This document shows positions 35,041 through 44,308 of a DNA stretch of 64,000 nt, one piece after another; position 1 is the stretch's first letter, and every line of letters starts with the position of its first letter. Under the pieces are notes generated by a model. The model had not been told where the DNA came from and did no database searches. It saw nothing but the letters and a program-made list of their open reading frames with translations. The stretch covers positions 124,001 to 188,000 of the forward strand of contig NZ_QBUY01000007.1 of the NCBI RefSeq assembly GCF_003121405.1, written 5' to 3'. The stretch is from Paraburkholderia sp. C35. GTDB taxonomy: Bacteria; Pseudomonadota; Gammaproteobacteria; Burkholderiales; Burkholderiaceae. The position numbers were made by a program, and so were the translations under genes.

Positions 35041-36327
35041 GTGTCAACGCTTGCATTGGAAAAAGCCGGTCTGTCGAAGACCCAGGTGATCGCCGCGACC
35101 ACGCTCGGCACGGCGCTGGAGTTCTACGACTTCACCATCTACAGCTTCTTCGCGATCCAGATCGGGCAGCTGTTTTTCCCGTCGGCGTCGCCCGTGAACC
35201 AGTTTCTGCTGTCGATCGGCGTGTTCGGTGTCGGATTCGTGGTGCGGCCGCTGGGTGGCATCGTGATCGGCGCGTATGCCGACCGCGTGGGCCGCAAGAA
35301 AGCGATGGTGCTGACCATCATGCTGATGGCGCTCAGTTGCGCGCTGATCGCGTGCGCACCGCCCTATGCAGTGGCGGGCATGGCCGCGCCCTTCATCGTG
35401 CTCGCCGCGCGCCTGATTCAGGGCTTTGCCGCGGGCGGCGAATTCGGTCCCGGCACGACGCTGCTGGTCGAATACGCATCGGACTCGACGCGTGCGTTTT
35501 TCGCCAGCTGGAACTTCGCGGCGACGGCACTCGGTCTTGCACTGGGCGCAGCCGTCGCGACGCTCGTCAACGTCGCGCTGCCGAAGGACGCCGTGCTGGC
35601 GTGGGGCTGGCGCATTCCGTTCGTGCTGGGCATCGTCGCGGCGCCTGTCGGCATGCTGATCCGCCGAAGGCTCGAAGAAACGCTCAGCGATGCTTCTCAC
35701 ACAGGCACGCATCGTCGCGGCGCGCTGAAGGCCGCGCTCACCACGCATCTGAAGCTGACGATACTCGGCACGTTCGCCGAACTCGGCGGCTCGGTGTCCG
35801 TCTACATCACCGCGTTTTTTCTGCCGAGCCATGCGGTGCGCACGCTGCATCTTTCATCGACGGCTTCCGTCGTGTCGGGCGTGATCAGTTCGCTGGTGCT
35901 GTTCGTTGCGGCGCCCATCGCGGGCAAGCTCGCGGATCGCTTCAGCCGCAAGCGCGTGCTGGTCGTTTCGCGCGTGATCCTGCTGCTCACGGTCTATCCC
36001 GCCTTCGCGTGGCTGTCCGCGCAACCGTCGGCGATCATGCTGTGCGCGGTGTCCGCGTTTCTCGCGGTCTTCGTCGCCGGGCAGATCGTGCCGGTGCTGG
36101 TGATGATCCCCGAACTTTTCCCCAAACATGTGCGCGCCACGGGCATCGCGCTAACCTATGTGGTGAGCGCGTCGTTCTTCGGCGGGTTTTCGCCGTTCGT
36201 CGCCAGCTGGCTGGTTGCGCTGACCGGCAATCCGCTCGCGCCCGCATGGTACGTCGCGGCGGCCTGCGCGGTGTCGCTGGTGCCCGTCATCTGGCTGCGC
36301 GACCGCACGGGCGAAGCGCTCAACTGA
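35041..36327 (+). CDS. MFS transporter (metabolite:H+ symporter type)
   Basis: 428 residues from a GTG at 35041, chosen because AGGAG lies 8 bases upstream; the frame is open further up but lacks such a site. About 12 membrane segments, with the MHS-family signatures GTALEFYDFTIYSFFA near the N-terminus, YADRVGRKKAM in loop 2-3 and GGEFGPGTTLLVEY in helix 5. It likely imports the substrate handled by the amidase and FAD enzyme encoded downstream (47-bp gap). Confidence 0.92.
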   Translation: MSTLALEKAGLSKTQVIAATTLGTALEFYDFTIYSFFAIQIGQLFFPSASPVNQFLLSIGVFGVGFVVRPLGGIVIGAYADRVGRKKAMVLTIMLMALSCALIACAPPYAVAGMAAPFIVLAARLIQGFAAGGEFGPGTTLLVEYASDSTRAFFASWNFAATALGLALGAAVATLVNVALPKDAVLAWGWRIPFVLGIVAAPVGMLIRRRLEETLSDASHTGTHRRGALKAALTTHLKLTILGTFAELGGSVSVYITAFFLPSHAVRTLHLSSTASVVSGVISSLVLFVAAPIAGKLADRFSRKRVLVVSRVILLLTVYPAFAWLSAQPSAIMLCAVSAFLAVFVAGQIVPVLVMIPELFPKHVRATGIALTYVVSASFFGGFSPFVASWLVALTGNPLAPAWYVAAACAVSLVPVIWLRDRTGEALN

Positions 36328-36374
36328 CTTCATTCGAAAGCACGAACACGCAGCATCAACCAGGAACGTGGACC

Positions 36375-37901
36375 ATGTCTGATAGCGACAAGCTCGTCGC
36401 GCTCAATGCCGTCGAGTTGCGCCGGATGATCGGCGCGAAAGAGATTTCCCCTGTCGAACTGCTCGACGCCTGCATCGAACGGATCGAAGCCATCAACCCC
36501 GCCGTGAATGCGATCACGGCCACCTGTTACGACGACGCCCGCAAGGCCGCGCATGCTGCCGAGCGCAAGGTGCTCGACGGCGAGCCGCTCGGCTTGCTGC
36601 ATGGCCTGCCGCTCGGCGTGAAGGATCTGGAAGACACGGCGGGACTGCTCACCACCTACGGCTCGCCGATGTCGCGCGGCCACGTGCCGTCACGCGATGT
36701 CGTGCTGGTCGAGCGCTTGCGTTCGGCGGGCGCGATTCTGGTCGCGAAGACCAACGTGCCTGAACTGGGCGCGGGCGCGAACACGCGCAATCCGGTGTGG
36801 GGCGCGACGGGCAATCCGTTCAACACGGAACTGAACGCGGGCGGCTCATCGGGCGGCTCGGCGGCGGCGCTCGCGTGCGACATGCTGCCCGTGTGCACGG
36901 GCTCCGACACAGGCGGCTCGCTGCGCATTCCGGCATCGAAATGCGGGGTGGTCGGGTTCCGGCCATCGGCGGGACTGGTGCCGAATTCGCGCCGTCTGCT
37001 CGGCTGGACGCCCATCTCCGTGGTCGGCCCGATGGGCCGCGACGTCGAAGAGACGGCGCTGCAACTCGCGGCGACTGCGGGCCTTTCCACCGGCGATCCC
37101 CTCAGCTATGAAGTCGATGCGCACGGCTTCACCAACCTGCCCGCCTTCGATCTCTCGACCTTGCGGGTCGGTTATACGGAAGACTTCGGCTGCTGCGATG
37201 TCGATGACGGCATCCGCGACCTGTTCCGCGCACGCATGGCCGCGCTCGCGCCGATGGTGCGGACCTGCGAGCCGGTTCCATTCGATCTCGGCGACGCGCA
37301 CCGCGCGTTCGACGTGATCCGCGCCGAGAGCTTCGTCGCGGGTCTGCGCGACGCGTACGCGCGCGACCCTGGCGCGCTCGGTCCGAACACGCGCGCCAAC
37401 TACGAGATGGGCGCCGCAATGTCGCTGGCCGACAGCGCGTGGGCGCAAGCCGAGCAGACGCGCATCTTCAAACGCTTCCAGTCTGCGTTCGAGCGTTACG
37501 ACGTGATCCTGTCGCCGACCACGCCCGTCTCGCCGTTTCCGTGGCGCGAGCTATACGCCGCGCAGATTAACGGACGCGCGCAGGAAAACTATTACCGCTG
37601 GCTCGCGCTGACCTACGTGGTGACGCTGACGACACATCCCGCGCTGTCGCTGCCATGCGGCGTCGATGCGGCCGGCATGCCGTTCGGCGTGCAGATCGTC
37701 GGGCCGTATCATGGCGATCTCAAGACGCTCGCCGTTGCACGCGCGATGGAACTGGCGTTCGAACGGCATCCTGCGTTACGCCGTCCGCGCCCCGATCTGT
37801 CGAAGCTCACGCAGCCGAATCCAGCCTTGAAATCGATCGTCACCGCGCCGCCTATTTTCGATTCGACGGGCGAAGCCGAAGCCGGCATGTCATCCGTCTA
37901 A
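36375..37901 (+). CDS. Amidase-signature-family amidase
   Basis: 508 residues from the ATG at 36375. The catalytic triad is visible: Lys in GVKDLEDTAG, the cis-Ser in NAGGSSGGSAAAL, and the nucleophile Ser in GSDTGGSLRIPA. Full length for the family, cytoplasmic. It hydrolyses a carboxamide to acid and ammonia, but the substrate cannot be told from the sequence. Its place between the importer and RidA/FAD oxidoreductase suggests a nitrogen-containing catabolite. Confidence 0.94.
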   Translation: MSDSDKLVALNAVELRRMIGAKEISPVELLDACIERIEAINPAVNAITATCYDDARKAAHAAERKVLDGEPLGLLHGLPLGVKDLEDTAGLLTTYGSPMSRGHVPSRDVVLVERLRSAGAILVAKTNVPELGAGANTRNPVWGATGNPFNTELNAGGSSGGSAAALACDMLPVCTGSDTGGSLRIPASKCGVVGFRPSAGLVPNSRRLLGWTPISVVGPMGRDVEETALQLAATAGLSTGDPLSYEVDAHGFTNLPAFDLSTLRVGYTEDFGCCDVDDGIRDLFRARMAALAPMVRTCEPVPFDLGDAHRAFDVIRAESFVAGLRDAYARDPGALGPNTRANYEMGAAMSLADSAWAQAEQTRIFKRFQSAFERYDVILSPTTPVSPFPWRELYAAQINGRAQENYYRWLALTYVVTLTTHPALSLPCGVDAAGMPFGVQIVGPYHGDLKTLAVARAMELAFERHPALRRPRPDLSKLTQPNPALKSIVTAPPIFDSTGEAEAGMSSV

Positions 37902-37917
37902 CTCACCGAACACAACC

Positions 37918-38271
37918 ATGTCCAACGAAATCAAACGACTGCAAACCAACGCCCGCATGAGCCAGGTGGTGATTGCCAACGGGACCGTCTATCTGTCGGG
38001 CCAGGTGCCCGACACGGCGGGCGCATCGATCACCGTGCAAGCCACGGAAATCCTCGCGCGCATCGACACGCTGCTCGCTTCGGCGAATGGCGACAAGACG
38101 CGCGTGCTGACCGCGAACGTGTGGCTGAGCGACCCGAAGCACTTCGACGAATTCAACGCCGTCTGGGACGCATGGGTGCCTGCGGGCCACGCACCGACGC
38201 GCGCCTGCGTGCAGGCCCTGCTGATGAAGCCGGGACTCGATGTCGAAATCGCCGTGACGGCGCTGGCCTGA
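37918..38271 (+). CDS. RidA (YjgF/Rid) family protein
   Basis: 117 residues with the family's VVIANGTVYLSGQVPDT start and the C-terminal PTRACVQALLMKPGLDVEI, including the Arg that binds the substrate carboxylate. Rid proteins form trimers and hydrolyse reactive enamine/imine intermediates. Sitting 25 bp before an amino-acid-oxidising FAD enzyme, it probably clears the imine that enzyme releases. Confidence 0.93.
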   Translation: MSNEIKRLQTNARMSQVVIANGTVYLSGQVPDTAGASITVQATEILARIDTLLASANGDKTRVLTANVWLSDPKHFDEFNAVWDAWVPAGHAPTRACVQALLMKPGLDVEIAVTALA

Positions 38272-38296
38272 TGTCATCGCGCGAGGAAACGCGGCA

Positions 38297-39529
38297 ATGA
38301 AGTTCGATACCGTCGTACTCGGTGGCGGCATGGTGGGCGTGTCGGTCGCCGTGCATCTGCAACAGCGCGGGCTGGCCGTGGCGCTGGTCGATCGCAAGGC
38401 GCCCGGCAACGAGACCTCGTTTGGCAACGCGGGGCTGATCCAGCGTGAAGGCGTCTATCCGTATGCGTTTCCACGCGATGCCGGCACGCTGCTGCGCTAC
38501 GCGCGCAACCGTTCGCTCGATGTCCGCTATCACGTCAGCGCGATGCCGAAGCTGCTGCCGTTTCTGTATCGCTACTGGCATCACTCGCGTGCGGACCGTC
38601 ACGCCGCGATTGCGCGTTCTTATGCGACGCTGATCGAACATTGCGTCGATGAGCATCGCGCGTTGATCGAGGCATCGGGTGCGCAGGCGTTGCTGCGCAC
38701 GGGCGGCTGGCTGAAGGTGTTCCGCAGCGCGCGCAAGCAGGACGCCGCGCTGCGTGACGCCGAACGCTGGAAAGCCGAGTACGGCGTGACGTTCGACGCA
38801 CTCGACGCCGCGCAACTGCGCCGCGACGAGCCTTCGCTGAGCCACGTGCTGCTCGGCGCGCTGCGTTACACCGATGCCGATACCGTCAGCGATCCCAACG
38901 CGCTCGTCACGGCCTACGCGCGTTACTTCGAGCAACTTGGCGGGCGCATTTTCATCGGCGATGCCGCGACGCTGCAACCGCACTGGAGCGTCGACACCGA
39001 TGCAGGACGCATCGACGCAAAGTCAGCGGTGATCTCGCTCGGCCCGTGGTCGGATACGGCGAGCGCCCGCTTCGGCTACCGGCTGCCGCTTGCCGTCAAG
39101 CGCGGGTATCACATGCATTACGCGGCGCAGGATGGCGCGCGGCTGAATCAGCCCGTGCTCGACACGGAAATCGGCTACATGATCACGCCGATGGCGCGCG
39201 GCATCCGTCTGACGACGGGCGCGGAACTCGCCGCCTGCGACGCGCCCGCCCCGCCCGTGCAACTGGACGGCATCGAGCCGATTGCGCGCGAGACCTTCCC
39301 GCTAGGCGCGCGGCTCGATGAGCGTCCGTGGCTGGGCCGCCGTCCGTGCACGCCGGACATGATGCCCATCATCGGACCGGCGCCGCGTCATAAGGATTTG
39401 TGGTTCGCCTTCGGCCACGCGCATCATGGGCTCACGCTCGGGCCCGTTACCGGGCGACTGCTCGCGGAAATGATGACGGGCACGCCGACGGTCGCCAATC
39501 CTTATCCGTTTCGCGCAGACCGTTTCTGA
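38297..39529 (+). CDS. FAD-dependent oxidoreductase (DadA/D-amino acid dehydrogenase-like)
   Basis: 410 residues of the DAO family. The N-terminal dinucleotide-binding motif is VVLGGGMVGVSVAVHL, followed by SFGNAGLIQ as in DadA proteins. C-terminal FAD contacts lie in GRRPCTPDMMPIIGPA and FAFGHAHHGLTLGP. It oxidises an amine or amino acid to an imine, passing electrons to FAD. Last gene of the XRE-cupin-controlled operon. Confidence 0.9.
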   Translation: MKFDTVVLGGGMVGVSVAVHLQQRGLAVALVDRKAPGNETSFGNAGLIQREGVYPYAFPRDAGTLLRYARNRSLDVRYHVSAMPKLLPFLYRYWHHSRADRHAAIARSYATLIEHCVDEHRALIEASGAQALLRTGGWLKVFRSARKQDAALRDAERWKAEYGVTFDALDAAQLRRDEPSLSHVLLGALRYTDADTVSDPNALVTAYARYFEQLGGRIFIGDAATLQPHWSVDTDAGRIDAKSAVISLGPWSDTASARFGYRLPLAVKRGYHMHYAAQDGARLNQPVLDTEIGYMITPMARGIRLTTGAELAACDAPAPPVQLDGIEPIARETFPLGARLDERPWLGRRPCTPDMMPIIGPAPRHKDLWFAFGHAHHGLTLGPVTGRLLAEMMTGTPTVANPYPFRADRF

Positions 39530-39610
39530 TAAGACCGCGTTCCTGAACGGGTTTGCCGCGCGGGGCTGGCGGGCTGTACCATAGGCTCGCCTGATTCCCA
39601 AGGGACACCC

Positions 39611-40192
39611 ATGAATCCCAAAGTCGACGCCTACATCAGCAAACTCGAAAAATGGCGTGAAGAAACGGAAAAGCTCCGCGCGATCGTGCTCGATTGCCCC
39701 GTCACGGAAGAACTGAAGTGGGGCGTGCCCTGCTACACCGTCGATGACAAGAACGTCGTGCTCATCCACAGCTTCAAGGACTACTGCGCGCTGCTGTTCA
39801 CCAAGGGCGCGCTGCTGAAAGATCCGAAAGGCATCCTGATCCAGCAGACGGAGAACGTGCAGTCTGCGCGTCAGGTGCGCTTCACGAGCCTTCAGGAAAT
39901 CGTCAAGCTGCAAGCCACGCTGAAGACCTACATTCGCGCGGCCATCGAGGTTGAAAAAGCCGGCCTGAAAGTGCAGCGTAAATCGACGGAAGATTTCGAA
40001 GTCGCCGAGGAGTTTCAGGCGAAGCTCGACAAGCTGCCGAAGCTCAAGAAGGCTTTCGAAGCGCTGACGCCTGGACGGCAACGCGCCTATCTGCTGCATT
40101 TTTCGTCGGCGAAGCAGTCGAAAACCCGCGAGTCGCGGATCGAAAAATGCATGCCGCTGATCTTCGAAGGCAAGGGTTTGAACGACGACTGA
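39611..40192 (+). CDS. YdeI/OmpD-associated (DUF1801-like) family protein
   Basis: 193 residues: an N-terminal DUF1801-like domain (ELKWGVPCYTVDDKNVVLIH, then KDYCALLFTKGALL) and a C-terminal YdeI-like helix with FEALTPGRQRAYLLHFSSAK and TRESRIEKCMPLIF. Cytoplasmic. Members are linked to stress and peptide resistance in enterobacteria, but the molecular role is unclear. It is a single gene with its own upstream region. Confidence 0.85.
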   Translation: MNPKVDAYISKLEKWREETEKLRAIVLDCPVTEELKWGVPCYTVDDKNVVLIHSFKDYCALLFTKGALLKDPKGILIQQTENVQSARQVRFTSLQEIVKLQATLKTYIRAAIEVEKAGLKVQRKSTEDFEVAEEFQAKLDKLPKLKKAFEALTPGRQRAYLLHFSSAKQSKTRESRIEKCMPLIFEGKGLNDD

Positions 40193-40325
40193 AAGCTACG
40201 GGCGCGCAAAAGACAGGCAGCGCCCTCTCCCCGAAACACACGGTAAGTGAACTTTGTAGCATTCCCTTAAAAAATGTAGGTCGATAGGATGCTAACGAAT
40301 AAAATTCGACATACAATCCCGGCCC

Positions 40326-40835
40326 ATGGTCAATCTCCACCTTTTGCGCCGCTCCGTCAGCAGCACGCTGGTCGTCGCCGCGCGCCGCTGGCGCCGCACG
40401 AGTCATAGCGTGCTGTCGGCGTACAACGTCTCCGAAGCGTGCGCCGGTCCGCTGCTCACGGCTAACCGTCTTGGCGAAGCCGTGCGTCAGGTGACGCTTG
40501 CCGAACATGTGGGGATCGAAGGTCCGTCGCTGGTGCGCCTGCTCGACCAGTTGTGCGCCGCCGGCCTCGTGCGCCGCGACGAAGATCCCGACGACAAACG
40601 CGCCAAGACCATCACCCTTACCGACGAAGGCCGCGCCGTCACGGCGCGCATGGAAGAACGCCTGATGGCGCTGCGCGCGCGCGTGCTCAAGGGCGTAAGC
40701 CGCGAGGATCTGGAAACCACGCTGCGGGTGCTGAATGCGTTCAATGCGTCTCTGGATGCTACAGTCACTCCCGACAGAGGCGCATCCGGCGAGCCGGCCG
40801 CCGCCTCCCGATCCGGCAGCCAACGCAAGACATAA
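40326..40835 (+). CDS. MarR-family transcriptional regulator
   Basis: 169 residues; winged helix at ~55-110 (LAEHVGIEGPSLVRLLDQLC, then DDKRAKTITLTDEG, the MarR wing). Gene 1 of a five-gene run with gaps of 5 bp or less (or overlaps) to the efflux genes, apart from a 34-bp gap after the FUSC gene, so it very likely controls their expression in response to an aromatic acid or similar ligand. The C-terminal ~25 residues are Ser/Gly/Ala-rich. Confidence 0.92.
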   Translation: MVNLHLLRRSVSSTLVVAARRWRRTSHSVLSAYNVSEACAGPLLTANRLGEAVRQVTLAEHVGIEGPSLVRLLDQLCAAGLVRRDEDPDDKRAKTITLTDEGRAVTARMEERLMALRARVLKGVSREDLETTLRVLNAFNASLDATVTPDRGASGEPAAASRSGSQRKT

Positions 40836-40840
40836 CCGTC

Positions 40841-43054
40841 ATGGTCTATCCCTCAGTCCGCGACTGGCTGTTTTCCGCCAAGACGTTCGCGGCCGCGATG
40901 ATCGCGCTTTACATCGCCCTTGCGCTCGAACTGCCGCGCCCTTACTGGGCGATGGCGACTGTCTACATCGTCTCGAATCCGTTCGTCGGCGCGACCCGCT
41001 CGAAGGCGCTGTACCGCGCGCTCGGCACGGCGCTCGGCGCGGCGGGCGCCGTGCTGATCGTGCCGCCGTTCGTCGAGTCGCCGTTCCTGTTCAGCGTGAT
41101 CGTCGCGGTGTGGACGGGCTCGCTGCTGTTTCTGTCGATGAACGACCGGACCGCGCGCAGCTATGTGTTCCTGCTGGCCGGCTACACGCTGCCGCTGATC
41201 GCGCTGCCCGCCGTCACCAATCCGACCACCATCTTCGATCTGGCCATTACCCGCACGGAAGAGATTCTGCTTGGCATCGTGGTGGCGAGCATTGTCGGCA
41301 GCGTGGTGTTTCCGAGCCGGCTGGCGCCGACGCTGATCGAGCGCACCGACGCCTGGTTCCGCGATGCCGCCTTCTACGCCAGCGAGACGCTGTCCGGCCG
41401 CGTCGCCGGTGCGGCCATCTCGGCCTCGCGCCAGCGGCTTGCGGCCACCGTCAACGGCCTCGAATTTCTGCTGAGCCAGCTGACCTACGATCACACCCGG
41501 CCCGACATCGTGCGACGCGCCCGCGCGCTGCAGGGACGCATGCAGATCTTTCTGCCGCTGATCTCGTCGATGGCCGATCCGCTGATCGAACTGGTCAAGC
41601 AGCGCGGCGGCCATGCGCCTGATATCGAAGGCCTGCTGCTGGACGTCGCAAAGTGGATACGTTCGCCGACGCTCGACGCCAGACTCGCTGAGGAACCCGC
41701 CCACGAAGCCGACGCGCTGCGCGCCCGCACCGATGCGCTCAGGCCGTCCGCCGAGGCGCTCGCAAGCTGGGACGGCGCGCTGCTGTCGAACGCATTGTGG
41801 CGGCTGGGGCAGGTGATCGACGTGTGGCGCGATATTCGCTGCCTGCGCGCGACCATCGTCAACGAGACTGTGCTGTGGCGTCCGCACTTCCGCCACTGGC
41901 GGCTGGGCGGCACGGAGCGCTTCTCCGATTACGGCATGATGCTGTTTTCGACGGCTTCCGCCGTGGGCGCCATCATCTTCGCGTGCGGGCTGTGGATCAC
42001 CTCGGGCTGGAACGACGGCGCCTCCGCCGTGGCGCTCGCGGCCGTGTCGTGCTGCTTCTTCGCCGCGCTCGACGAGCCAGCGCCCGCCGTCTTCAAGTTC
42101 TTTCTCGCGACCTGCATGAGCGTCGTGTTCGCCGGGTTGTATGTGTTCGTGGTGCTGCCGCTCGTGCACGACTTCGCGATGCTGGTGGTGATTTTTGCGG
42201 GGCCATTCCTGATCATCGGCACGCTGATTCCGCGCCCGCAGTTCACGCTGGTGACGATGCTGACAGCCGTCAACACGGCGACCTTCATCAGCATTCAGAG
42301 CGCTTACGAGGCCGACTTCTTCGTGTTCATCAACAACAATCTGGCGGGCGTTGCCGGCTTGCTGTTCGCGTACCTGTGGACACGCGCCACGCGTCCTTTC
42401 GGCGCCGAACTGGCTGCCTCGCGGCTGACGCGCTCGGCATGGGCCGACGTGGTGGTGAGCGCATCGACGGCGGCAATCGAAGACCAGCGCAATCTGTACT
42501 CGCGCATGCTCGACCGGCTGATGCAACTGCTGCCGCGTCATGCGGCATCGGATTCGCATCGCCATCCGTCGATCGAAAGCTTCCGCGATTTCCGCGTCGC
42601 GCTGAACGCGCTGGATCTGCGCCGCACGCGTCGCAAGCTGACGGCCGACCTGCAGGTATCGATCGATGACGTGCTGACTGGCGTGCGGCAATATTTCGAA
42701 CAATGCATCGCGCACCGCACGCGGCAACCGGTGCCCGCGGCGCTGATCGAGACCATCGACGCCGCCGTCGCGCGCGTGACCACGCTCAACATCGCGCAGT
42801 CGCAAGGCGGCGCACCGACGTCTCAGGAAGGACAACCGGAAACGGGCGCTCCGCAGCCACCGCAAGGGCAAGCCGACGGCGCGGACACGCCAGCCGCCGC
42901 ACCCACGCCCGCCACGCCCGCTGCACCCGCCGCGCGCTCCGGCGAGCGCTGGCTGCGCGAAACGCTGCATGCGCTGGTGGGCATGCGCCTGTCGCTGTTC
43001 CCGCCGCAAGGCGCACCCGCCAATCCGCCGCCCCAACCGGAGACCGCCGCCTGA
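40841..43054 (+). CDS. FUSC-family inner-membrane efflux protein (AaeB-like)
   Basis: 737 residues from the ATG at 40841, 5 bp after the MarR stop. Two blocks of about five membrane segments (residues ~10-165 and ~370-510), each followed by a cytoplasmic domain, are typical of FUSC/AaeB proteins; YWAMATVYIVSNPFVGATRS is characteristic. The C-terminal ~80 residues are Pro/Ala/Gln-rich and probably disordered. Together with the HlyD and outer-membrane proteins it exports aromatic carboxylic acids or related compounds. Confidence 0.92.
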   Translation: MVYPSVRDWLFSAKTFAAAMIALYIALALELPRPYWAMATVYIVSNPFVGATRSKALYRALGTALGAAGAVLIVPPFVESPFLFSVIVAVWTGSLLFLSMNDRTARSYVFLLAGYTLPLIALPAVTNPTTIFDLAITRTEEILLGIVVASIVGSVVFPSRLAPTLIERTDAWFRDAAFYASETLSGRVAGAAISASRQRLAATVNGLEFLLSQLTYDHTRPDIVRRARALQGRMQIFLPLISSMADPLIELVKQRGGHAPDIEGLLLDVAKWIRSPTLDARLAEEPAHEADALRARTDALRPSAEALASWDGALLSNALWRLGQVIDVWRDIRCLRATIVNETVLWRPHFRHWRLGGTERFSDYGMMLFSTASAVGAIIFACGLWITSGWNDGASAVALAAVSCCFFAALDEPAPAVFKFFLATCMSVVFAGLYVFVVLPLVHDFAMLVVIFAGPFLIIGTLIPRPQFTLVTMLTAVNTATFISIQSAYEADFFVFINNNLAGVAGLLFAYLWTRATRPFGAELAASRLTRSAWADVVVSASTAAIEDQRNLYSRMLDRLMQLLPRHAASDSHRHPSIESFRDFRVALNALDLRRTRRKLTADLQVSIDDVLTGVRQYFEQCIAHRTRQPVPAALIETIDAAVARVTTLNIAQSQGGAPTSQEGQPETGAPQPPQGQADGADTPAAAPTPATPAAPAARSGERWLRETLHALVGMRLSLFPPQGAPANPPPQPETAA

Positions 43055-43088
43055 TGCCCAACTCATTCTTTACAGGCTGTCGACGCAT

Positions 43089-43298
43089 ATGATCGGCGAA
43101 ATCGACATTCTCGGCGTCTTCGTGCCAGCCGTGCTGGTGCTGATGATCATCGCCTATCTGATGAATCTGGTGGTGCGCAATGTGCTCGCGCGCATCGGCG
43201 TGTACCGCTTCATCTGGCATCGTTCCATTTTCGATCTCGGCATCTATGTTCTGTTGCTGGGGCTTGTCGTCATCGTTTCGCACCGGTTCATAACGTGA
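43089..43298 (+). CDS. DUF1656 small membrane protein (AaeX-like)
   Basis: 69 residues with two membrane helices (VFVPAVLVLMIIAYLMNLV and SIFDLGIYVLLLGLVVIVSH). The start is the ATG at 43089; the longer frame is a shadow of the FUSC gene. The stop overlaps the HlyD start (GTGA at 43295-43298). This is the usual small partner in aae-type operons, and its role is not well defined. Confidence 0.9.
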   Translation: MIGEIDILGVFVPAVLVLMIIAYLMNLVVRNVLARIGVYRFIWHRSIFDLGIYVLLLGLVVIVSHRFIT

Positions 43299-44308
43299 AA
43301 AAAACCTGGTTCTCAGTCGGGCAGATCCTGCTCACTCTTATCGTCGTCGTGATCGCAGCGGCCGTGCTGTGGAAGCTGGTCGATTACTACATGTTCGCGC
43401 CGTGGACGCGCGACGGTCACGTGCGCGCCGACGTCATCCAGGTGGCGCCCGATGTGTCCGGCCTCATCACCGAGGTCAAGGTGGTCGACAACCAGCAGGT
43501 CAAGCGCGGCGACGTGCTGTTCGTGATCGACCAGGCGCGCTACACGCTCGCGCTGCGCAATGCCGAGGCGACCGCACAGCAGCGCCGCGCGACGCTCGAT
43601 CAGGCGCGCCGCGAAGATGCCCGCAACCGCGTGCTCGGCAATCTCGTCGCACGTGAGGTGGTCGAAGAAACGCAATCGCGCGTCGAAACCGCCACGGCGG
43701 CGCTCGCCGATGCCCAGGTCGCGATCGATACGGCACGGCTCAATCTCCAGCGCACGGTGATCGTAAGTCCGGTGGATGGCTATCTGAATGACCGCGCGCC
43801 ACGTGTCGGCGAGTACATCGCGGCGGGACGGCCGGTGCTGTCGGTGGTCGACATGCATTCGTTCCGCGTCGACGGTTACTTCGAGGAAACCAAGCTGCAC
43901 GGTATCGACATCGGCCAGCCCGTCGATATCAAGGTGATGGGCGAGCCGAACGTGCTGCGCGGCCACGTGCTGAGCATCGTCGCGGCGATTGAAGACCGCG
44001 ACCGCCAGCAAAGCCAGAATCTGCTGCCGAACGTGAATCCGGCGTTCAGCTGGGTGCGTCTCGCGCAACGCATTCCCGTGCGCGTCGCGCTCGATGAGAT
44101 TCCGGCTGACTTCCGCCTGATCGCGGGCCGCACGGCGACGGTGTCGGTGCGCGGCATCGGTCCTTCGATCGGGCGCAGCAATCCGGCGTCGGATGCGGCG
44201 GCGGCTTCCGCGCCGGGTGCGTCTTCGGGTGCGTCGACGACGGGCGCCGCCATCGTCGGCACGGCGCCGTCGAGCGCGACGCATACTGCATCGGGCGCAT
44301 CGCAATGA
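43295..44308 (+). CDS. HlyD-family periplasmic adaptor (AaeA-like)
   Basis: 337 residues from a GTG that overlaps the DUF1656 stop. One N-terminal membrane helix (ILLTLIVVVIAAAVLW), a lipoyl-like segment (APDVSGLITEVKVVDNQQVK), a coiled-coil hairpin around residues 90-150, then the beta-barrel (VDGYFEETKLHGIDIGQPV). The C-terminal 50 residues are Ala/Ser/Gly/Thr-rich. It joins the FUSC protein to the outer-membrane channel. Confidence 0.93.
   Translation: MKKTWFSVGQILLTLIVVVIAAAVLWKLVDYYMFAPWTRDGHVRADVIQVAPDVSGLITEVKVVDNQQVKRGDVLFVIDQARYTLALRNAEATAQQRRATLDQARREDARNRVLGNLVAREVVEETQSRVETATAALADAQVAIDTARLNLQRTVIVSPVDGYLNDRAPRVGEYIAAGRPVLSVVDMHSFRVDGYFEETKLHGIDIGQPVDIKVMGEPNVLRGHVLSIVAAIEDRDRQQSQNLLPNVNPAFSWVRLAQRIPVRVALDEIPADFRLIAGRTATVSVRGIGPSIGRSNPASDAAAASAPGASSGASTTGAAIVGTAPSSATHTASGASQ

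Noticed and set aside
35004..37901. A 965-codon open frame spanning the MFS and amidase genes
   Set aside because: Only its last 508 codons are the amidase. The first part is an Arg-rich shadow of the MFS gene, and the amidase ATG at 36375 begins a normal family N-terminus.
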